From positions 1-5,008 of the forward strand of contig JAQVQN010000211.1 in the NCBI GenBank assembly GCA_028701555.1: 5,008 nt of DNA. The letters run 5' to 3'. Origin of the DNA: Kiritimatiellia bacterium (GTDB lineage Bacteria > Verrucomicrobiota > Kiritimatiellia > RFP12 > UBA1067). A program made the translations under genes and the position numbers. The notes under the pieces are model-generated. The model made no database searches. It worked only from the letters and a program-made list of their open reading frames with translations, and was not told where the DNA came from. Each line of letters starts with the position of its first letter. Positions within the stretch are counted from its first letter, which is position 1. Positions 1 through 5,008 of the stretch are shown here, piece by piece.

Positions 1-652
1 CGCTGTCGAAATGCGATTTGACCAGCTCCAGCGTTTGCGCCTGCAGGTCCAGATTATCACGCGCCACTTTTAGGCGTCGCCGGGTTGTTTGCAGCTCCAC
101 ATATACGCGAGCGGTCTCCGCCGCCAAGCTTACCCAGGCATGCTCAAGAGTCGCGCACTCAGCCTCGAATGACGCCTGCGCCGCCTCGATCGCCCGCCGC
201 CGGCGTCCGAAGAAATCTATTTCCCATGACGCGTCAAAACCGGCGCGGTAGTGATCGCCCTGCCCCGGTGTGCCCGCGTTGTCACTGTTGCGGTAACGGG
301 TATAGGCACCCCCCACGTCAACCTCAGGCAACAATCCGGCCCGGCTCACGCCCAGCCGGGCGCGCGCCTCGCGCACACGCGCCAGCGCCGCGCGCATGGT
401 GCGGTTCTCCGACAGGGCGCTTTCCACCAAGGCTGTCAGCCGCGGGTCATTGAACACGCCCCACCAGGCCGCCGCCTCCGCCGGTGACAGCACGACTCCG
501 TCGGCCACTGTCCGCGGCAAATCGGCTTCCGGCGCCGCCGTTTCCGGCGCGCGGTAATCCGGGCCTACGGCCTTGCAGCCTGCCAGCACAAACAGCGCCA
601 GAACCAGCACCGCCCCGGCAGCGGCGCCGCCGCCAAGTATCCGTTTGCGCAA
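1..652 (-). other. Outer-membrane factor module (NodT/OprM-like lipoprotein), possible separate product from internal TTG start
   Basis: This is the part of the long frame that corresponds to an outer-membrane efflux channel subunit, which forms a TolC-like trimeric duct. From the TTG at 652 it reads as an ordinary lipoprotein: a basic start (Met-Arg-Lys-Arg), a hydrophobic core, then the lipobox LAGC with Cys at position 26 and Lys at +2, which fits outer-membrane sorting. Family hallmarks follow in order: AVGPDYRAP, WWGVFNDPRL, ALARVREARARLG, LLPEVDVGGAYTRYR, WEIDFFGRRRRAIEAAQA, and a long helical stretch ending at the window edge. Only 217 residues are seen, about half of the usual 450-480, so the second OEP repeat is outside. 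I see no ATG, GTG or stop between the transporter and this signal sequence. Whether it is made separately, as a fusion, or both is inference. Confidence 0.85.
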
Positions 653-3600
653 AGCCGCCCCCTTCTCGCGGATCGTCTGGAACAGGGCGTAAAGTCCCGG
701 CACCAGAATAATGCCGAAGAAGGTCGCCGCCAACATGCCAGACATGGTGGTCAAGCCGATCGAGCGGCGGCTGGCCGCACCTGCCCCGCTGGCGAAAACC
801 ATCGGCAGCACACCGAGAATAAAGGTGAACGCCGTCATCAGCACCGCCCGGTAGCGCTGCCCGGCGCCGTGGGCCGCGGCTTCCACAATGGTCTCGCCCT
901 CCTCTCGCTTGGTTTTGGAGAACTCTACGATCAGGATCGCGTTCTTGCTGGCCAGAGCTATCAGCAGCACCAGCCCCAACTGCGCGTATATGCTTAGCGA
1001 CATGCGCGCCAGCCCCAGCCCGAACAAAGCTCCCGCCATGGCCACAAAGATCGAGAACATCACCGGCAGCGGAATCGTCCAGCTCTCGTACTGCGCCACC
1101 AGAAACAGATAACCGAAAACCAGCGCCGCGATCATCAGCAGCACGGTCTGGCCTGAGGCTCGCTGTTCCTGAAAACTCAAGCCCGACCACTCCAGCGAGA
1201 AATCCTTCGGCAGCGCGCTTTTGGCCAGCTCAGCGATACTCCCCATGGTCTGTCCGCTGCTCGCGCCGGGCAGCAGTTGCGCCACTATGCCCGCGCTGGG
1301 AAACAGGTTGTAGCGCGTATAAAGCCGCGGACCCAACTGTTTGGCGATTGACACCAAGCTGCCGACGGGGACCAAGGCGCCGCGCCCGCTTTTGACATAC
1401 AGCCGCAAGGCGTCATCCGGCGTGCCGCGCGCATCCCAATCCGCCTGCACGATGACCTGGTTCACCTGTGTGCCCAGATTGATGTCGTTGACATAACGCG
1501 ACCCCAAGTAATTCTGCAGCGTCGCGAAGACCGATGATACCGGCACATCCAGCATTTCGCTCTTGAGCCGGTCGACGTCGACTCGCACGGACGGCGTCTG
1601 AGCCGTGAACCCGCTGAACGCGAACATGACGCCGGGAATTTTGTTGACCTCTCCCAAAAATTGCTGCATGACCGTTTCAAGCCTAGCGGGATCGTTCTCG
1701 ATCAGCGACAACAACCTTATATCCAGTCCGGAGTTGGCGCCGAGCCCCGGAATCGAAGGCGGCATGAAGAAATTAAGCTCGGCCTCGGTGATCGCCGCGC
1801 ACCGCCGCCTCATTTCATTCATGATCTCGCTAGCTTGCATTCCATTTTGCTTGCGTTCATCCCAATGCTTTAGGCCGGTTATCACGAAACCGACATTCTC
1901 GGCGCGGCCGCCCATCATGCTGAACCCGACAATGCTGTTGACGAAGTGAACTCCCTCTATCTCCTTCGCGGCGCGGGTAATGTCTTTCACAACCTCTTCG
2001 GTGCGCGCCTTGACAGCCCCCTCCGGCAAGCGCACATCGGTGAATACAACCCCCTGATCCTCTTCCGGCAGGAATGATGTGGGGATACGCTGCAGCCACT
2101 GGAACGAAAGCATAATGGTGCCCAAAAGCAGCAAAAACGTCAGACCGATGCGACGGGCCAGAAATACCGACAAACCGACGTAACCGCGCCGGCTGCCGCG
2201 CAAGATCGAGTTAAACCAGCCCAGCGGACCCCTGCGGTGCGGCTTGGGCACGCCCAAAACCGTGGCGCAGATGGCCGGGCTCAGCGTCAGGGCGTTCACT
2301 GTGGAAAAACAGATCGCGATCGTCATCGTGACGGCGAACTGCTGGTAGACCTTGCCGGTGATGCCCGGGATGAAACCCACCGGCACAAAAATCGCCAGCA
2401 GCACCAGTGTGGTTGCGATAACCGCCCCGGTGACCTCGCGCATGGTCTCGTGCGTGGCTTCTTTGCGGCCCATGCCGCGCGTTTCCATCAGATATTGCAC
2501 ACGCTCAACAACCACGATCGCGTCGTCCACGATCGACCCGATAGCCAACACCAGCCCGAACAGGGTCAAGGTGTTGATGCTGTATCCCAGCGCCTTCAAA
2601 ACAGCAAATGTCGCGAAAATCGAGACCGGAATGGTCAAAGTCGGCACCAGCGTGGCGCGCCAATCCTGCAAAAAGAGATAACACACGAACACCACCAGCA
2701 CAAAGGTCAACATCAGCGTGAAAACGATCTCTTTAATGCTGGAACGCACGAATTTCGTGGCGTCATAAGCTGTCACCAGCTCCATGTCGTCCGGCATGCG
2801 GCTCTGCAGCTTGGCCATCTCCGCCTGCACCGCGTCCATGGCCTCGATCGCGTTGCTGCCGGGTTTCTGGGCCACGACCATCGCCACCGAGTCCTCGTTG
2901 TTGAAGAATCCGCTGAACCCGTAATTGCTCTCGCCCAGCTCCACCCGGGCCACGTCCTTGAGCAGCACGACTCCGCCCTGCGCCGCGGTGCGCACCACTA
3001 TCTTCTCGAAATCCGGGGGGTTGTTGAGCCTCCCTTCCGTCTGCAGCGTGTAATACTGCGAAACGCCGCCGCCGTTTGGGGCGGATCCGACCGTGCCGAG
3101 GGCAGCCTGCAGATTCTGGCTGCCGATCGCCTGAATCACATCTTCAGCGCCCATCCCCAAAGCCGCCAGACGCTCCGCGTCCATCCAAACACGCATGCTG
3201 TACTTGGGGCCGTAGACCGTAACCTCGCCCACGCCGGCGATGCGGGCCAAAGTGTTTTTGACGTGGCTGTGGGCATAATCGGCCAGCTCCACCCGCCCGA
3301 AACTGCCTTTGGGCGATCGCAGCGTCAGAAACCCCAAAATATCCGAAGAGCGCGTGAACACCGATATGCCCTGCTCGGTGACCTCCTTGGGAAGTTTCGG
3401 CATGGCCTGCTGAACCCGGTTCTGAACTTTGACCATGTCGAGATCCAGATTGGTCCCGATCTCGAAGGTCACGGTCAGCACATAGTTGCCGGAATCGTCG
3501 CAGTCCGAGGACATGTAAAGCATGTCGTCAACGCCGTTGACTTCCTCCTCGATCGGTATTGCGACCGAATTGGCCAGATCGCGCGCGTTGGCGCCGGGAT

Positions 3601-3748
3601 AGCGCGCGCGCAGCATCACCTGCGGGGGCGTCACCGGCGGATACTGCGTTATCGGCAGCGTCTTAACGGCCAGCGCGCCCATCAGGGTCAACACTATAGA
3701 GATGACCAATGCGAAACGCGGCCGCCTGATGAAAACATCGGAGATCAT
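1..3748 (-). CDS. RND efflux transporter (HAE1 family) fused in frame to a NodT/OprM-type outer-membrane factor; C-terminus outside window
   Basis: The frame opens at ATG 3748 and has no stop to the window edge (1249 codons). Residues 1 to about 1030 are a complete proton-driven inner-membrane drug exporter. TM1 follows MISDVFIRRPRFA, then come the porter domain (LPITQYPPVTPP, NGVDDMLYMSS) and TM4 with the proton-relay pair Asp408-Asp409 in AIGSIVDDAIVVVE. The second half has its own porter domain, TM10 with Lys935 (ALASKNAILIVEF) and TM11 with Arg967 (RYRAVLMT). These match Asp407, Asp408, Lys940 and Arg971 of AcrB, so the pump should be active. TM12 ends near residue 1022, where the family normally stops. 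Here the frame continues through REKGAALRKRILGGG and a hydrophobic stretch to a lipobox (Cys1058), AVGPDYRAP and the first half of an outer-membrane factor. Codons were checked in frame at many points, including the junction. The gene overlaps the adaptor stop by ATGA. A sequencing error hiding a stop is possible but would need a base substitution, since both parts already share one frame. Confidence 0.93.
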   Translation of the reverse strand, partial: MISDVFIRRPRFALVISIVLTLMGALAVKTLPITQYPPVTPPQVMLRARYPGANARDLANSVAIPIEEEVNGVDDMLYMSSDCDDSGNYVLTVTFEIGTNLDLDMVKVQNRVQQAMPKLPKEVTEQGISVFTRSSDILGFLTLRSPKGSFGRVELADYAHSHVKNTLARIAGVGEVTVYGPKYSMRVWMDAERLAALGMGAEDVIQAIGSQNLQAALGTVGSAPNGGGVSQYYTLQTEGRLNNPPDFEKIVVRTAAQGGVVLLKDVARVELGESNYGFSGFFNNEDSVAMVVAQKPGSNAIEAMDAVQAEMAKLQSRMPDDMELVTAYDATKFVRSSIKEIVFTLMLTFVLVVFVCYLFLQDWRATLVPTLTIPVSIFATFAVLKALGYSINTLTLFGLVLAIGSIVDDAIVVVERVQYLMETRGMGRKEATHETMREVTGAVIATTLVLLAIFVPVGFIPGITGKVYQQFAVTMTIAICFSTVNALTLSPAICATVLGVPKPHRRGPLGWFNSILRGSRRGYVGLSVFLARRIGLTFLLLLGTIMLSFQWLQRIPTSFLPEEDQGVVFTDVRLPEGAVKARTEEVVKDITRAAKEIEGVHFVNSIVGFSMMGGRAENVGFVITGLKHWDERKQNGMQASEIMNEMRRRCAAITEAELNFFMPPSIPGLGANSGLDIRLLSLIENDPARLETVMQQFLGEVNKIPGVMFAFSGFTAQTPSVRVDVDRLKSEMLDVPVSSVFATLQNYLGSRYVNDINLGTQVNQVIVQADWDARGTPDDALRLYVKSGRGALVPVGSLVSIAKQLGPRLYTRYNLFPSAGIVAQLLPGASSGQTMGSIAELAKSALPKDFSLEWSGLSFQEQRASGQTVLLMIAALVFGYLFLVAQYESWTIPLPVMFSIFVAMAGALFGLGLARMSLSIYAQLGLVLLIALASKNAILIVEFSKTKREEGETIVEAAAHGAGQRYRAVLMTAFTFILGVLPMVFASGAGAASRRSIGLTTMSGMLAATFFGIILVPGLYALFQTIREKGAALRKRILGGGAAAGAVLVLALFVLAGCKAVGPDYRAPETAAPEADLPRTVADGVVLSPAEAAAWWGVFNDPRLTALVESALSENRTMRAALARVREARARLGVSRAGLLPEVDVGGAYTRYRNSDNAGTPGQGDHYRAGFDASWEIDFFGRRRRAIEAAQASFEAECATLEHAWVSLAAETARVYVELQTTRRRLKVARDNLDLQAQTLELVKSHFDS
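575..586 (-). other. Lipoprotein lipobox (Leu-Ala-Gly-Cys) inside the fusion
   Basis: The codons CTG GCA GGC TGC encode Leu1055-Ala-Gly-Cys1058 of the long frame. They follow a hydrophobic run (residues 1042-1055) that is preceded by basic residues (Arg1034, Lys1035, Arg1036). This is a consensus signal peptidase II site, and Cys would be lipidated by Lgt. The transporter C-terminus is cytoplasmic in this family, so the internal segment would cross the membrane in the correct direction for processing even when made as part of the fusion. Actual cleavage is inference. Confidence 0.75.
658..664 (-). promoter_or_regulatory. Candidate internal ribosome binding site at the fusion junction
   Basis: On the minus strand AAGGGGG is followed by CGGCT and then the in-frame TTG at 652. 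The 7-mer can pair with the anti-Shine-Dalgarno core UUCCUCC along its whole length with one G-U wobble, and the 5 nt gap is workable. The TTG lies exactly where a lipoprotein signal peptide should begin. The same bases encode Glu-Lys-Gly-Ala-Ala in the fusion, so chance cannot be excluded in G-rich DNA, but position and spacing together make it a credible start. Confidence 0.5.
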
Positions 3749-4965
3749 TTGTTCGCGGCCTCCCCCGTCTGCGCCGGGACTTCACCGGCCAGATGAACCG
3801 GCTGCCCCGGCACGACTTTCTGCACCCCCCGAACAACCACCTTCTCGCCGACATCCACTCCTGTCACAGCGACGATCCCGTCACCGATCGCGCCTGTCGC
3901 GACCCGGCGCTTCTCTGCCTTGCCGCCGCCGTCCACCACATAGACGAAACTGCCGTCTTTGTCGCTTAGCAACGCCTCCTGCGGCAGCACCGCGCTCTTG
4001 GCGGGATCGGCCATGTCAACCAACACCGTCACATAGCCGTTCGGCACCAGCAGGCCCCGTCCGTTACTGAAACGCGCCCGCACCAGCATCGTCGCCGTTT
4101 CGGCTGACATGACATTGTCCTCGTAGTCACGCTCGCCCGTCATGTCAGGCACGGTGCCGGTCGGCAGCCGCAGGCGTATGCGCAAAGCCTTGCTGATATC
4201 GCCGTCCGCTATGTTTTCCCGCATTTTGATGAAATCCTTGTCGGTCACCGCGAAAGCTACCCGTATCGGGTCTGTCTGAACTATGCGCACCAGCGTGCCC
4301 AACGCCGGCGAGACGTAGTCGCCGACATTAGCGACCGTGCGCCCGACCCGGCCGGACACGGGAGCGATTATGCGCGTGTCTTTGAGGTCTATTTCAGCCA
4401 GGGCAAGATTGGCCTTGGCCTGCATCACCGCCGCGCGCCCCTGCGCCGCGTCGGCGCGCGCCTTGTCAAAATCTTTCTGCGTTATGGCCCGCGCGTCAGA
4501 GGCCTCGAGCCGCTTGAGATAACTCTCGGCCCGCTCCAGTTCCGCCTCGGCCATGACGATCTCCGCCTTGCGCAGATCCACCCGCGCCTGATAACGCTCC
4601 GCGTCGATCGTGAATAACGGATCACCACGCTTGACAACCGAACCCTCGCTGAAATGCACCTCTAAAACATAGCCATCTATCTGCGCCCGCAATTCCACGT
4701 CCTGCACCGGTTCGACCATGCCGATATACTCATATGGCGTATTGACGGCGCCAGCCTCGACCTCTTTCACAACCACCGTCGGCGGCCCCCCGGGTTTCAT
4801 CATAGCCAAGACCTCTGGCGGCATGCCCCCCGCATCCCGCTTCGGCATCAAGCCGCGCGCCATCCACCCGACCCATAAAAGGCACGCGCCCGTCACCAGC
4901 CAACCCAATGTCTTGACCACAGGATGCTCCTTACACACATCAACCTTCTCAACCTGTTCCTCCAT
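3745..4965 (-). CDS. RND efflux pump periplasmic adaptor (membrane fusion protein, AcrA/MexA-like)
   Basis: This is the periplasmic adaptor that links an inner-membrane RND transporter to an outer-membrane channel. It is 406 residues from the ATG at 4965, a usual length for the family. Residues 1-19 are a hydrophilic N-tail, and 20-36 form one hydrophobic segment ending in Arg37, most likely an uncleaved signal anchor. Cys28 lies inside that segment without a good lipobox (Thr at -3), so a lipoprotein is less likely. The order that follows is typical: first half of the lipoyl/barrel-sandwich domain (about 75-120, with ELRAQIDGYV), an Ala/Glu/Lys-rich alpha-helical hairpin (about 120-195), second lipoyl half (about 196-220, TRIIAPVSGRVGR), beta-barrel (about 225-320), and membrane-proximal domain (about 325-390, PQEALL then VYVVDGGG). 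An in-frame TTG at 4971 would add two residues but sits only 2 nt from the ribosome binding site, so I prefer the ATG. Its stop overlaps the transporter start (ATGA), implying translational coupling. Family and domain order are clear; the substrate is not. Confidence 0.96.
   Translation of the reverse strand: MEEQVEKVDVCKEHPVVKTLGWLVTGACLLWVGWMARGLMPKRDAGGMPPEVLAMMKPGGPPTVVVKEVEAGAVNTPYEYIGMVEPVQDVELRAQIDGYVLEVHFSEGSVVKRGDPLFTIDAERYQARVDLRKAEIVMAEAELERAESYLKRLEASDARAITQKDFDKARADAAQGRAAVMQAKANLALAEIDLKDTRIIAPVSGRVGRTVANVGDYVSPALGTLVRIVQTDPIRVAFAVTDKDFIKMRENIADGDISKALRIRLRLPTGTVPDMTGERDYEDNVMSAETATMLVRARFSNGRGLLVPNGYVTVLVDMADPAKSAVLPQEALLSDKDGSFVYVVDGGGKAEKRRVATGAIGDGIVAVTGVDVGEKVVVRGVQKVVPGQPVHLAGEVPAQTGEAANK
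3759..3766 (-). promoter_or_regulatory. Ribosome binding site of the transporter gene, inside the adaptor gene
   Basis: The minus strand reads GGGGGAGG, then 10 nt (CCGCGAACAA), then ATG at 3748. The site lies within the last codons of the adaptor gene. Together with the ATGA stop/start overlap it supports coupled translation of adaptor and transporter. The spacing is slightly long but within the working range. Confidence 0.6.
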
Positions 4966-4973
4966 ACACAATT

Positions 4974-4980
4974 CTCCTTT
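4974..4980 (-). promoter_or_regulatory. Ribosome binding site of the adaptor gene
   Basis: The minus strand reads AAAGGAG followed by 8 nt (AATTGTGT) and then ATG at 4965. This near-perfect Shine-Dalgarno match with good spacing decides the start in favour of the ATG over the TTG at 4971, which lies only 2 nt away. The leader visible between here and the window edge at 5008 is too short to place a promoter; it contains a T-rich stretch (GGTTTTTATTCG) but no pair of -35/-10 boxes that I would defend. Confidence 0.8.
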
Positions 4981-5008
4981 CGAATAAAAACCTTGTTGCC
5001 TACGCCCC

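Noticed and set aside
447..1190. A 247-codon minus-strand frame across the transporter C-terminus and the junction.
   Set aside because: It is in a different frame from the transporter-OMF gene, which shows clear family motifs through the same bases. The Gly/Arg-rich product is typical of an out-of-frame reading of GC-rich coding DNA, and it does not indicate a frameshift.
1621..1920. A possible low-GC insert in the second porter domain of the transporter.
   Set aside because: The hand count is about 55% GC, close to other parts of the transporter such as 661-720 and 2641-2700, so there is no sign of foreign DNA.
2237..3796. A 519-codon open frame on the plus strand, antisense to the transporter.
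   Set aside because: Its codons are exactly in register with the transporter codons. It stays open because the transporter avoids TTA, CTA and TCA over this stretch. The translation is His/Arg/Gln-rich with no recognisable domain, so it is a shadow of the real gene.
3702..4070. Plus-strand open frame opposite the adaptor C-terminus.
   Set aside because: It is Pro/Arg-rich, has no recognisable domain and lies fully opposite well-supported adaptor and transporter coding sequence.
4882..4884. Adaptor Cys28 as a lipoprotein cysteine.
   Set aside because: Its context (Val-Thr-Gly-Ala-Cys followed by Leu-Leu-Trp) has Thr at -3 and lies in the middle of the hydrophobic segment, so an uncleaved membrane anchor fits better.
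4969..4971. TTG as the adaptor start, giving 408 residues.
   Set aside because: It lies only 2 nt from the AAAGGAG ribosome binding site, while the ATG at 4965 has 8 nt spacing.

Overview
The window holds most of one minus-strand operon for a tripartite RND (resistance-nodulation-division) multidrug-type efflux pump. This implies a Gram-negative, two-membrane bacterium. GC content is high and codon choice favours G/C-ending codons. Nothing in the window fixes the phylum: there is no rRNA or other marker gene, and I do not name a genus.

Reading along the minus strand, from the right end of the window leftwards: a short 5' leader with a strong ribosome binding site (4966-5008); a 406-residue periplasmic adaptor (membrane fusion protein, 4965-3745); then, overlapping it by an ATGA junction, a very long open frame that starts at 3748 and is still open at the left edge of the window (1249 codons seen). 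The first about 1030 residues of this frame are a complete HAE1-type (AcrB/MexB-like) inner-membrane proton/drug antiporter. With no stop codon in between, the same frame continues into the N-terminal half of an outer-membrane factor of the NodT/OprM type, including its own lipoprotein signal sequence with a Leu-Ala-Gly-Cys lipobox. The three parts of the pump are therefore encoded by only two reading frames.

The main point of interest is this transporter/outer-membrane-factor fusion. The junction carries an apparently intact internal start: an AAGGGGG ribosome-binding sequence, then TTG, then a textbook lipoprotein signal peptide. The locus could thus make a full-length fusion, a separate outer-membrane lipoprotein by internal initiation, or a fusion that is cut by lipoprotein signal peptidase. 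The proton-relay residues of the transporter are conserved, while several phenylalanines of the AcrB deep drug pocket appear to be replaced.

I see no RNA genes, insertion sequences, CRISPR arrays, terminators or notable repeats. No regulator gene is in the window; it would have to lie beyond the right edge or elsewhere.
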